A stretch of DNA of 32,125 bases from Lachnospiraceae bacterium (GCA_017622505.1 JAGAQZ010000088.1:1-32125); one strand, 5' to 3'. Positions 16,646 through 24,769 are shown, counted from the first letter of the stretch. A program made the numbers and translations. The notes: generated by a model from the sequence alone, not told the origin.

Positions 16646-17191
16646 CTACTCTTCGTTCATCAGTCTCTTAATCTCTTCCTCAAGCATCTTCTTTGCCCTG
16701 AAAATTCTCTGCTTCACATTCGTCTCCGAAATATTAAGCATTTCACTAATTTCCTTAAGACTGTATTGGTTGGTATATTTCAAACTCAAGGGCAAACGAT
16801 ACTTATCCGGCAGATTACGAATTGCCTGCACCAGAAACTGCGCGTCACCGTCAATACTTGACTTCATATAGGTCCTCGGCGCACTGCTGTCGTACACTTC
16901 CTTAAAGTTTGCTTCCCTATTCCATCTGCGTTTCTTCTTGCGGTACACGTCCAACGCTGTATTCTTGGTAATCACCGCAAGGAAATTCCTGGTCTCCTTG
17001 CTGTCAGGGTCACCTATGTTTTGCATATTTTTCGCAACTTTGATAAAAGAATCGTGCAATGCGTCTTCTACATCACCACGGTTATGCAATACTTCATATG
17101 CAATTTTGTACATCAGACGATGATATTGTTTATATAAAATCTCTATCTTTTGTTGGTCTTCTTCTGTCTCAATTGCTAATAAGAAAATCAT
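16646..17191 (-). CDS. ECF-type RNA polymerase sigma factor
   Basis: A 181-residue sigma-70 family protein with only regions 2 and 4, so an extracytoplasmic function type. Region 2 spans about residues 19-90 (YKQYHRLMYKIAYEVL, DVEDALHDSFIKVA, TRNFLAVITKNTALDVYRK). Region 4 spans about 120-178 (NLPDKYRLPLSLKY, YSLKEISEMLNISETNVKQR, the recognition helix). The start ATG 17189-17191 has AAGGTG 5 nt upstream. The next gene encodes its probable membrane anti-sigma factor. The sigma gene seems to be driven by a housekeeping promoter (17257-17285) rather than by itself, since no AAC-N16-CGT pair was found directly upstream. Confidence 0.94.
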   Translation of the reverse strand: MIFLLAIETEEDQQKIEILYKQYHRLMYKIAYEVLHNRGDVEDALHDSFIKVAKNMQNIGDPDSKETRNFLAVITKNTALDVYRKKKRRWNREANFKEVYDSSAPRTYMKSSIDGDAQFLVQAIRNLPDKYRLPLSLKYTNQYSLKEISEMLNISETNVKQRIFRAKKMLEEEIKRLMNEE

Positions 17192-17256
17192 TTGTACACC
17201 TTAACTTCTTCACTGTTAATTTACTGTATCTTAATGGTTTCTGCCCATTTTACGCT

Positions 17257-17285
17257 ATTATACAATGCTTTCACGCTTTTCTAAA
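17257..17285 (-). promoter_or_regulatory. Promoter of the sigma/anti-sigma genes
   Basis: Minus strand -35 TTTAGA (17280-17285), 17-bp spacer, perfect -10 TATAAT (17257-17262). A housekeeping-type promoter with a weak -35. Confidence 0.5.
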
Positions 17286-17322
17286 GTAACTATAAGCCTA
17301 ATTCTTTTTACCCTGTTTCTTC

Positions 17323-18471
17323 CTACCTTCCGTAGATAATTTCGCCATTTATAACCGTCCACAATGTTCTTGTCATACACTCCAACGGGTTCCCCGAGAA
17401 AATCGCAACATCCGCATCCTTCCCTTTTTTCAAACTTCCCACTCTATCATCCACGCGACAAATACGCGCTGCATTAATCGTTATAGCCTTAAGCCCCTCT
17501 TTCCTTGGCATACCGTATTTTACCGCCAAACCGGCACACAAAGGCAGGTACTGAATCAGCGACACCGGATGGTCCGTTGTAATTGCAGTTAAAATCCCCG
17601 CATCGCACAACACCTTATTGGTTTTAAAATTCATATACTGCACCTCAGGCTTAGACCTGGCCGTCAAATCAGGTCCTACAATGGCAGGAAAACCCGAAGC
17701 CTTGATTTCATCTGCAATTAAATGCCCCTCTGTACAATGGTCGATTGTAATGTCTACACCAAACTCTTTGGCAATGCGGATAGCCGTCAGAATATCATCT
17801 GCCCGATGCGCATGTGCCTTCAGCGGAATCTCGCCGTTTAATACCGGAATCCAAGGCTCCATCTTAAAATCCTCTTGCTTTAATTCACCACTGACTTTGT
17901 CGGTCAAATACTGTCTTGCCTCAAATAACGTCTGTCGAAGCATTGCTGCAGTTGCCATTCTGGTAGATGGATACATATCTTTGTCCCCATATGCAGTCTT
18001 CGGATTCTCCCCGAAGGCTACCTTCATAGCTGCAGGCGCTTTTACCACCATATCGTCAATGCATCTTCCATGGGTTTTCATAAAAAGAAACTGACCGCCT
18101 ACCACATTGGCACTTCCCGGCCCTACCATAACAGACGTAATTCCGGCTTCAATTGCATCATGGAAAGCCGGGTCCATAGGATTTACCGCATCAATTGCCC
18201 GAAGTTCCGGCGTGACAGGATTTGTCATTTCATTACAGTCGTCTCCCATTGTCCCAAGCTTTTCTTCTATAATTCCGATGTGACAATGTGCCTCGATAAT
18301 CCCGGGCATCACCCAGGCGCCTTTGACATCAAGAACCTCCTCCCCGACTTCCGCCTTTGGACATACTGACATATCTCCTATCGCGTCTATGATTTTACCT
18401 TTAATTCGCACGAAACCGTTCTCATAGTCCTGGGCTTCCATCGTTATAATTTTACCGTTTATAATCAACAT
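17323..18471 (-). CDS. Amidohydrolase, imidazolonepropionase-like (COG1228)
   Basis: A 382-residue metal-dependent amidohydrolase. The small composite beta-domain is built from the two ends (MLIINGKIITM and the C-terminal GKDADVAIFSGNPL), with a TIM barrel between. Metal-site candidates are His62 and His64 (AHCHIG), His220/His222, Asp244-His245, His250 and Asp300-His301 (TTDHP), all in the order expected for the family. Family members open lactam or amide rings, or cleave dipeptides; the substrate here is unknown. There is no signal peptide. It lies 50 bp downstream of the K+ channel gene, and its AGAGGTGG ribosome binding site is part of the terminator hairpin in that gap, so expression may be conditional. 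Confidence 0.9.
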   Translation of the reverse strand: MLIINGKIITMEAQDYENGFVRIKGKIIDAIGDMSVCPKAEVGEEVLDVKGAWVMPGIIEAHCHIGIIEEKLGTMGDDCNEMTNPVTPELRAIDAVNPMDPAFHDAIEAGITSVMVGPGSANVVGGQFLFMKTHGRCIDDMVVKAPAAMKVAFGENPKTAYGDKDMYPSTRMATAAMLRQTLFEARQYLTDKVSGELKQEDFKMEPWIPVLNGEIPLKAHAHRADDILTAIRIAKEFGVDITIDHCTEGHLIADEIKASGFPAIVGPDLTARSKPEVQYMNFKTNKVLCDAGILTAITTDHPVSLIQYLPLCAGLAVKYGMPRKEGLKAITINAARICRVDDRVGSLKKGKDADVAIFSGNPLECMTRTLWTVINGEIIYGR

Positions 18472-18513
18472 AAAAAAACCACCTCTGTTTCATTATTCTA
18501 AACAGAGATGGTT
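18472..18513 (-). terminator. Terminator containing the SD of the amidohydrolase
   Basis: Arms 18477-18490 and 18500-18513 pair at 13 of 14 positions. On the minus strand the 3' arm holds AGAGGTGG and is followed by seven T directly before the ATG. It is therefore both an intrinsic terminator for the channel gene and a potential sequestering hairpin for the next gene's ribosome binding site. Confidence 0.8.
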
Positions 18514-18521
18514 AATTTATA

Positions 18522-19727
18522 CTAAACTTCCATATATTTTGCATCTTCCAAATGCATCTGTGTATGAAGGAAAACACGGTCATTCTTGATAAGTACCATA
18601 TCACCATTTGGAATCAAGGCTTTGTTTTTACGCTTCACAAGTACAATAACCGTCTTGCGCCCCAAATTCAAATCCCTAATGCGTTTATTGCACCAAGGAT
18701 GTTCTTTCTTCATTACAACTTCCTGCATACGAATGCTTTCGTGCTCCTTAAACGGTTCTGCACCAAGAACAACTACATCTTCTGCCTCAAGCACAGCGCC
18801 GCCGTTTGGAATCAGGAACTCATCATCGCGCTGAATCAGTGAAATAATAACACCTACGGGCAAATCCAAATCCGCAATACGTTTGCCGTTCCACACATCA
18901 TTGGCATCAACACGCACCTTAATAAAATTCATGTCCTCTTCATAGCCATATTCGTTTCTCTTCTTTAAATTGGTATACTGATCCACAAAACCTGCTGAAA
19001 TAATACCGGTAGGAATCGCAACCATTCCCACACCCAGAAACGATATAAAAATACCAAGGGCTTTTCCCCAGAATGTAATCGGATATATATCACCATATCC
19101 AATGGTCAGAAGCGTGGATGTCGCCCACCACAAACCGGAAAATGCATTCTGGAATACTTCCGGCTGCGCCTCATGCTCTAAGCTGTACATACAAAGACTG
19201 GAAGCTACCATCAATGTCAAAATAATAAAAACCGACGATATCAGCTGTTGCTTTTTACTTACCAGAACATGGGTAATTACATTCAACGAATCATAATACG
19301 CATTAATTCTAAACAGCCTGAAAATACGTACAATTCGAATCATACGAAACGCAATGGTACCCTGAGGGAAAATAACCGGCAGGAAGTACGGCAAGAAAGA
19401 AAGCAAGTCCACAATACCCATAAAAGAAAAGACATATTTGCGGATTGCCTTCCACTCATTTTTCTCTTTGTACATACATCTTGCAGTAATAAGTCTTAAA
19501 ATATAATCAATTACAAAAAATGCAACCGTTATTGCTTCAACCACAAGCAAAATCGGCTCATATTGTGCACGAATCGTCTCATATGTATACAAAATGCTGA
19601 CTGTAAGATTTAATACAATTGCAGCAACATTGACATAATCATATCCGCGGCTAACCCAATCCAAATCATACCCTACATCTATAATCTGAAAAATTCTCTG
19701 TCGTCTTTTCAACCACTTTTTACTCAC
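18522..19727 (-). CDS. Voltage-gated-type K+ channel with two TrkA-C domains
   Basis: A 401-residue cation channel. Helices S1-S4 occupy about residues 31-142, with S4 carrying the repeating arginines RMIRIVRIFRLFRI (128-141). The pore has the K+ filter TIGYGD at 208-213, between S5 (about 163-182) and S6 (about 222-245). The cytoplasmic tail contains two TrkA-C (RCK_C) units, about 268-323 and 332-390, that look like tandem copies: VWNGKRIADLDL...LIPNGG against PWCNKRIRDLNL...LIPNGD. There is no NAD-binding RCK_N domain. The start is GTG 19727 with GGGAGG 7 nt upstream. It lies 24 bp after nadE, so probably one transcript. The ligand is unknown; RCK_C units of related proteins bind cyclic di-AMP. 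Confidence 0.92.
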   Translation of the reverse strand: MSKKWLKRRQRIFQIIDVGYDLDWVSRGYDYVNVAAIVLNLTVSILYTYETIRAQYEPILLVVEAITVAFFVIDYILRLITARCMYKEKNEWKAIRKYVFSFMGIVDLLSFLPYFLPVIFPQGTIAFRMIRIVRIFRLFRINAYYDSLNVITHVLVSKKQQLISSVFIILTLMVASSLCMYSLEHEAQPEVFQNAFSGLWWATSTLLTIGYGDIYPITFWGKALGIFISFLGVGMVAIPTGIISAGFVDQYTNLKKRNEYGYEEDMNFIKVRVDANDVWNGKRIADLDLPVGVIISLIQRDDEFLIPNGGAVLEAEDVVVLGAEPFKEHESIRMQEVVMKKEHPWCNKRIRDLNLGRKTVIVLVKRKNKALIPNGDMVLIKNDRVFLHTQMHLEDAKYMEV

Positions 19728-19751
19728 AACAAATCCTCCCGTTGTTGTAAA

Positions 19752-20495
19752 TTATAACAACTCTTTATCCGGCTTATAAAAAGGCAAGGGTTTTAATTTA
19801 AATGCGTTCATCTTGTTCATTCGGTCAATCTTTGTCTTGGTGTCAGCATCTTCGCACACGCCGGTTCTGATATACTTATCGAGCACCGCATAAGTAAAAC
19901 CGATTTTATCTTCGTCAGACATACCGCTCAAACCGTCAGAAGGCACCTTGTGCACCAAATTATAAGGCACGCCAAGGTAGTCGCCCACCTGAAGCACTTC
20001 TTCCACCGTAAGGCCTGCTACAGGACCGAAATCCCCTGCGGAATCGCCGTAGCGTGTTGAATATCCAATCCAATCTTCGGACAAATTACAGGTATTTGCA
20101 ACACGGCCGTTTAAGGTCTGTGAAAAAGCATACAAGGTCGTCATACGAAGTCTCGGCGCCAAATTAAGCACTGCCTGATCGCTGGGCTCCAAGCCTGCTG
20201 CCTTAATGCTTGCCAAAGTATTATCATATGCATCTTTGATATTTGAAGTATAATTACGAATTCCCAAATGCTCTACCAACTGTCTGGAATCGGCAATATC
20301 ACACTGCTCGCCATTGGGCATCAGAATACCTACGACACGGTCCTTACCCAAAGCTTCCACACACAAAGCTGCTACAATACTTGAGTCCTTACCTCCGGAA
20401 ATACCGATTACAGCATTGCATCCCTTACCATTCTCTTCAAACCAATCCTGAATCCATTTGATTAAGTCTGCCGTCACTTTCTCTACCTGAAACAT
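19752..20495 (-). CDS. nadE: NAD(+) synthetase, ammonia-dependent
   Basis: Catalyses the last step of NAD synthesis: amidation of nicotinic acid adenine dinucleotide with ATP and ammonia. The 247-residue length covers only the synthetase domain, without the N-terminal nitrilase domain of glutamine-using enzymes. The pyrophosphate-binding P-loop SGGKDSS is at about residues 34-40. TCNLSEDWIGYSTRYGD and the DFGPVAGLTVEEV loop are characteristic. The end KLKPLPFYKPDKELL lies in the usual C-terminal position. GGAGG precedes ATG 20495. It heads a minus-strand run with the K+ channel. A 9-bp hairpin (19741-19761) overlaps its stop codon, just before the channel's ribosome binding site. Confidence 0.95.
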   Translation of the reverse strand: MFQVEKVTADLIKWIQDWFEENGKGCNAVIGISGGKDSSIVAALCVEALGKDRVVGILMPNGEQCDIADSRQLVEHLGIRNYTSNIKDAYDNTLASIKAAGLEPSDQAVLNLAPRLRMTTLYAFSQTLNGRVANTCNLSEDWIGYSTRYGDSAGDFGPVAGLTVEEVLQVGDYLGVPYNLVHKVPSDGLSGMSDEDKIGFTYAVLDKYIRTGVCEDADTKTKIDRMNKMNAFKLKPLPFYKPDKELL

Positions 20496-20550
20496 AATTG
20501 CCTCCGATTAATTATTTTTTATAATAATTTCGCACATCTATACACCCTAG

Positions 20551-20579
20551 ATTTTAACACCCAACCTTTATAAATACAA
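20551..20579 (-). promoter_or_regulatory. nadE promoter
   Basis: Minus strand -35 TTGTAT (20574-20579), 17-bp spacer, -10 TAAAAT (20551-20556). Confidence 0.55.
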
Positions 20580-20636
20580 CTAAATTATTACTCTGATTAT
20601 ATCAATTTGTTCACTTACTTTTCCCAAATATGACCT

Positions 20637-20785
20637 GCTGTATGAACATTTTATATTTCAAAAAGAACCGTATGAAAACGTCGGTACTTAACGAGTACAA
20701 ATGAAATGTAGTACGAGTTTAGTATCCGTTACGTTTTCATCCGAGCGAAAGCGCGTTCTGTTGGAATATAAAATGTTCATACAGC
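20637..20785. repeat. 149-nt intergenic hairpin element B
   Basis: The nadE/yuxH-like gap (20496-20927) holds the two divergent promoters and this element. Outer arms 20637-20657 and 20765-20785 are a perfect 21-bp inverted repeat (GCTGTATGAAC... / ...GTTCATACAGC), extending to 25 bp with one G-T pair. Inside, AGAAC/GTTCT, then ATGAAAACGT (20672-20681) with ACGTTTTCAT (20731-20740), then a long imperfect stem 20682-20698 / 20711-20728. A GNRA-like mini-hairpin GCGAAAGC lies at 20745-20752. No T-run follows, so it is not a plain terminator. Confidence 0.75.
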
Positions 20786-20836
20786 TTTCGTAACCTCGGA
20801 ACAAGCAATCAAATCAGTATTTATATTAACTTTCGA

Positions 20837-20901
20837 TTGTAGAAATATACATTTTATTGTAAAATGATTTTAATCAGCCGAATGTATTTACAATACATTC
20901 G
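20837..20901 (+). promoter_or_regulatory. Promoter and 5' hairpin of the YuxH-like gene
   Basis: -35 TTGTAG (20837-20842), 17-bp spacer, -10 TAAAAT (20860-20865). Perfect 10-bp arms CGAATGTATT (20879-20888) / AATACATTCG (20892-20901) lie about 7 nt after the inferred start. This is either an mRNA hairpin or an operator. Confidence 0.55.
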
Positions 20902-20927
20902 AGCCCCCCGCAAAAGGAGGATAAAAT

Positions 20928-22151
20928 ATGCTTGCAACACTAATCCCGTTATTTGATGAAAATATGTCTGTGAAGGCTTATTCGCTCTTCTCACAGAAGA
21001 ATAATTATTTCCTGGAACCCAGTTATATTTCCACCGGTTTGCTGGACGGCGCAGGACGTATCAACGGTCTGGAAATCATTGAAAGTATGGGCATCGAAAC
21101 CTTATCCCCGGACAAGGAAATTTTCATTCCCATCAACAATATTGCAATTTTCAGTAACATTTCCGAAGAATGCAAAGCACCCCACGAACGTATTGTGCTT
21201 TTAATCGACAATTCCATTCTTCCCAACGAAATGTATATTAACCGTTTGAAAGAATTAAAAGAACAGGGTTATCGTTTTGCAATCCGCAAACTCCCCGTAG
21301 CTTCTTTCGAAGACTACCGTCAGATTCTGCTTTTATGCAGTTATATTTTCCTGAATCATCAGAAGATAGACATCACTATGGCCAAAATTTATTTTACCAA
21401 GCTCTATCCCAATATTAAGTTGATTGCCGGCAACATCAAGAGCCAGGAAGAATATGAGAAGTTGAAATTCCAGGGTGGCTACGCCTTTTATGAAGGCGAA
21501 TTCTATCGCACACCCGTTACGGAAGGCGAGAACGAAGTTAACCCTGTTAAAATCAATTACATCCAATTATTGAACATTGTAAATGAAGAAAACTTCGACT
21601 TAACCGATGCTGCGGATGTCATCGGGCGCGATACCGCTTTGGTTATCTCTTTGTTAAAAATCGTAAACCGTATGGCAATCAATTCGGAGATTACATCCAT
21701 CCGTCACGCAACCGCAATGCTCGGTCAGCGTGAGCTTAAGAAATGGACCACAACTGCGGTAACCAAACAGCTTTGCCTGGATAAGCCTAACGAAGTAACC
21801 CGTTTATCCCTGCTTCGTGCAAAGTTTGCAGAGAATTTGGCACCTATATTCAGTATGGCAATGAAGTCCCAGGAACTTTTCTTGATGGGTCTGTTCTCCG
21901 TATTGGATATTATGCTTGATAAACCGATGGATGAGGCACTGGATATGGTAATCGTATCCAAAGACATCCGTAAATCCCTTGTAAACCACGACGGACCGCT
22001 CTCACTTCCCTACTACTTTATTCTGCAGTATGAGAATGCCAACTGGCAGGAAGTATCGCGTATTATGTTGATCCGCGAAATCGAAATGGACGAAGTTTAC
22101 AAGGCTTATTGCGATGCCCTGAAGTGGTACCGCAGAATTTTCAGTGAATAA
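20928..22151 (+). CDS. YuxH-like protein: degenerate EAL plus HDOD domain
   Basis: A 407-residue cytoplasmic signalling protein. The N-terminal half (about 1-195) follows the EAL fold as in YuxH (COG3434): LIPLFDENMSVKAYSLF aligns with the usual Q-P-I-F...YELL opening. The catalytic glutamate of EAL is replaced by serine (AYSLF) and the later acidic metal ligands are not evident, so hydrolysis of cyclic di-GMP is unlikely; binding is possible. The C-terminal half (about 205-400) is an HDOD domain (INYIQLLNIVNEENFD, SLLKIVNRMA, ITSIRHATAMLGQRELKKW). AGGAGG precedes ATG 20928. A response regulator and histidine kinase follow on the same strand, suggesting one signalling unit. Confidence 0.88.
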   Translation: MLATLIPLFDENMSVKAYSLFSQKNNYFLEPSYISTGLLDGAGRINGLEIIESMGIETLSPDKEIFIPINNIAIFSNISEECKAPHERIVLLIDNSILPNEMYINRLKELKEQGYRFAIRKLPVASFEDYRQILLLCSYIFLNHQKIDITMAKIYFTKLYPNIKLIAGNIKSQEEYEKLKFQGGYAFYEGEFYRTPVTEGENEVNPVKINYIQLLNIVNEENFDLTDAADVIGRDTALVISLLKIVNRMAINSEITSIRHATAMLGQRELKKWTTTAVTKQLCLDKPNEVTRLSLLRAKFAENLAPIFSMAMKSQELFLMGLFSVLDIMLDKPMDEALDMVIVSKDIRKSLVNHDGPLSLPYYFILQYENANWQEVSRIMLIREIEMDEVYKAYCDALKWYRRIFSE

Positions 22152-22242
22152 TTAAATAAGGATACACAAAGGATAAATCCTCCCTTTATGATGACATTGT
22201 AAAAGGGACACATAAACCTAATTTGTACCTTGGGAGGCAAAC
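22152..22242 (+). promoter_or_regulatory. Leader of the response regulator with alternative pairings
   Basis: TCCCTTT (22181-22187) can pair with AAAGGGA (22202-22208). CCTCCC (22179-22184), which shares the same bases, can instead pair with the ribosome binding site GGGAGG (22232-22237). The two structures exclude each other. A weak promoter (TTGTAA 22197-22202, 16 bp, TAATTT 22219-22224) is also possible. Confidence 0.35.
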
Positions 22243-22920
22243 ATGGCATATCAAATTCTGTTGGTTGAAGACGATTCTCAAATCCGTGAAGTAATCTGCG
22301 ATTATTTTACGGATAAAAGTGAGGGTGAAATGGTGATGCACGCCTATGACAACGGCGACGATGCGTTGGAAGCCATTTATGAAAACGAATTTGACCTGTG
22401 TATATTGGATGTCATGTTGCCCGGTGCAGACGGCTTTGAAATCTGCCGTACCATCCGCAAAGACAGCATTGTTCCCATTATGTTTATCACGGCGAGAGGC
22501 CGAGAAGAAGACGTTCTTTACGGCTACCAGCTGGGCTGTGATGACTATGTGGTGAAACCCTTCTCTCTTGCGGAGTTCTACGCCAAAACCCAGGCGCTCT
22601 TAAAACGCGCCAAGGGTATGGTGGCAGGACCTTGGTTATCATGTGGTGAAATTGCCTTGAATCCCTCCCGCTATAAGGTGACGGTAGAAGGTCATCCCAT
22701 TAATTTACCACCCAAGCAGTTTGCACTTCTGAAATATCTGTTGGAGAACAAAAACACCGTCGTTCCCCGCGAAACCCTGTTAGTCAAAATCTGGGGCTAC
22801 GATTACGAAGGCGGTGAACGCGTGGTAGATAACCACATCAAGAAACTCCGTCATGCGGTCGGTCCTTACAAGAAACAAATCAAGACCGTCATTACCAAAG
22901 GCTACAAAATTACGGATTAA
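22243..22920 (+). CDS. Response regulator, OmpR/PhoB family
   Basis: A 225-residue two-component regulator. The receiver domain (residues 1-118) has the acidic pair in LVEDD (10-11), the phosphorylation site Asp56 (LDVMLPG), a conserved threonine in FITARG and Lys105 in VKPF. The C-terminal winged helix (about 130-225) has PPKQFALLKYLLENKNTVV, RETLLVKIWGYDYEGGERVVDNHI and the wing VITKGYKI. GGGAGG lies 6 nt before ATG 22243. The cognate histidine kinase starts 45 bp downstream. The genes it controls are not evident from the window. Confidence 0.97.
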   Translation: MAYQILLVEDDSQIREVICDYFTDKSEGEMVMHAYDNGDDALEAIYENEFDLCILDVMLPGADGFEICRTIRKDSIVPIMFITARGREEDVLYGYQLGCDDYVVKPFSLAEFYAKTQALLKRAKGMVAGPWLSCGEIALNPSRYKVTVEGHPINLPPKQFALLKYLLENKNTVVPRETLLVKIWGYDYEGGERVVDNHIKKLRHAVGPYKKQIKTVITKGYKITD

Positions 22921-22965
22921 TGTGTTTTCCGCTCTTTCAATCATAAACGGAAAGGATTTATTTTT

Positions 22966-24678
22966 ATGTCTAAAAATAAAAAAAGTCGCGTTGCCCGTCT
23001 TGGCAAACGCAAAACTTTTAAAAGTATATTTTTCAAAAGATGGTTCGAAGTACTTCTTGTTTTTGCCATTTTACTGGCTATCTTTGTTCCCGTAATAATA
23101 AACGCTACTTTTATCGCTATGGAAAATCTGTTTTTCGTAACAAATTCCAATATGCAACAAACCCTGGAAGACGCTTACGCTGATATCTATGGCAAGGGTT
23201 CTCTTGTGCCGGAAGAAGAGCGCAATCAAGCCTTTATCGACCGTGCCAAATACCGTGTTATCTCTTACTCCTATAGTTCAGAATATCTCAGCATGTTATA
23301 CGATCCTTCTACCGGTGAAATACTTGCCGATTGCGATGAGACCCTTTTTATCTTAGTGCGCGAAGATGAAGAAAAACCTGCTAAAATGTACTCCTGTCCC
23401 ACCTCCGCAGTGCCGGAATACAGGGATTTGCTGGCAAGCGTAGCGCAAGATTTTAAGACTTATACAAAGTATTATGTCGAGGCAGACTTTGATACTTTCT
23501 ATATCAAAGATGACGAATTCCGTCCCGGCTCAATGACTGCCTATGTTGCACCCTTAGAATCGGAATATGATTTAACCTTACAGGACATTGAAGATGTTGC
23601 TGTGGAAACTTATCACTTCGACTATACTCCTACCGAAAGCGGTTATACGGAATGCAATGTTAATTCTTACAAAACCGTGTTAGGGCCTCTGGTGGCAGGA
23701 TATGGTGACACTTCCTTCTATCTGTTCCGGGATTCCGCCGATAAAGCTTGGGAAATCCTACATGAAACCTATAACGAAGAAACCGGGCTTGTCACTCCCA
23801 AAGAAACCGATATAACCATTTCTCATGAAGGAGATGCCCTGCTGATTGTATCCGAAACACCGATTTATTTCTCGGCGGATACCGTTTATACCCTGCGCAG
23901 TGTATGTTACTTTGACACAGATGATATATTTGGTATTCCTTTAATCATTTTTATCATTGCGGTTATATTACTTTCAGCCCTGTTCTGTTTTATTACTGCT
24001 AAGATTACTTATGCACGTTTAAAAGCGCAGTACGACATAGCGGACTACCGCAAGACCTTGATGAACACCATGGCCCACGATTTAAAGAGTCCGCTGATGT
24101 CCATCTCAGGCTACGCCGAGAATCTGAAAGAGTCAGTACACTCCGAGAAACGCGAACACTATGCTTCTGCCATTATGAATAACGTAGACCATATGAACCG
24201 CATCATCAGTGATATTCTCTCCCTCTCCAAAACAGAAGATGGTAATATAGTTCTGAACAAAACAGAGTTAAGCGTCGAATACGTGATTCGCAACTGTTTG
24301 AAGAAATACGAGTTACAGTTGGGCGAACGCAAGTTGCAGACTGAAATTGTTGGTGCCTTAAACCTTCGTGCAGATCAAACACTTTTTACGGAAGCGATGG
24401 ACAACCTCATTGGAAATGCTGTAAAATACGCCGACAGCGATTCGGTAATCACTTTTACTTTAAATAAAAAAAGCATCGGTATTACGAACCAATGCAGTGC
24501 TGAAATCAGTGATGCAAATGAATTACTTAAGCCCTTCGTGACCGGCAATGAGAATCGCAACAACAAGGGCGGAAGCGGTTTGGGATTAGCGATTGCCAAG
24601 AACATTATGGACTTGCATAAATTTAGTTTATATGTTAAATGTGAGAACAAAAATTTTGAAGTAGGTATCAAATTATAA
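22966..24678 (+). CDS. Sensor histidine kinase
   Basis: A 570-residue membrane kinase paired with the response regulator just upstream. A basic cytoplasmic start is followed by TM1 (about 27-50), a large extracellular sensor of about 270 residues, and TM2 (about 324-347, IPLIIFIIAVILLSALFCF). The phosphoacceptor His371 lies in MAHDLKSPLMSISGY. The ATPase domain has the N-box DNLIGNAVKYA and the G-box GGSGLGLAIAKNI; the part between them is short, as in other Firmicutes kinases with a compact lid. The sensor is rich in acidic and aromatic residues and matches no domain I recognise. The start has AAAGGA about 9 nt upstream. The stimulus is unknown. Confidence 0.95.
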   Translation: MSKNKKSRVARLGKRKTFKSIFFKRWFEVLLVFAILLAIFVPVIINATFIAMENLFFVTNSNMQQTLEDAYADIYGKGSLVPEEERNQAFIDRAKYRVISYSYSSEYLSMLYDPSTGEILADCDETLFILVREDEEKPAKMYSCPTSAVPEYRDLLASVAQDFKTYTKYYVEADFDTFYIKDDEFRPGSMTAYVAPLESEYDLTLQDIEDVAVETYHFDYTPTESGYTECNVNSYKTVLGPLVAGYGDTSFYLFRDSADKAWEILHETYNEETGLVTPKETDITISHEGDALLIVSETPIYFSADTVYTLRSVCYFDTDDIFGIPLIIFIIAVILLSALFCFITAKITYARLKAQYDIADYRKTLMNTMAHDLKSPLMSISGYAENLKESVHSEKREHYASAIMNNVDHMNRIISDILSLSKTEDGNIVLNKTELSVEYVIRNCLKKYELQLGERKLQTEIVGALNLRADQTLFTEAMDNLIGNAVKYADSDSVITFTLNKKSIGITNQCSAEISDANELLKPFVTGNENRNNKGGSGLGLAIAKNIMDLHKFSLYVKCENKNFEVGIKL

Positions 24679-24769
24679 CATTATATTTATAATAACCAAA
24701 CAACTACTGTCCACTCAAATTTAATATCAAAATTTGCGAAGTTGAAACATCTCTAGCAGTATATGAAAT

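Noticed and set aside
17618-18094. A 158-codon open frame on the plus strand
   Set aside because: It is antisense to the amidohydrolase, whose metal-binding motifs are intact.
19741-19761. Hairpin at the nadE stop as a terminator
   Set aside because: A 9-bp AT-rich stem with no T-run in the minus direction; it overlaps the nadE stop and immediately precedes the channel's ribosome binding site, so at most it affects translation.
24716-24736. Hairpin CAAATTT/AAATTTG after the kinase gene as a terminator
   Set aside because: It is entirely A/T apart from the end pair and has no T-run, so it is unlikely to terminate transcription.
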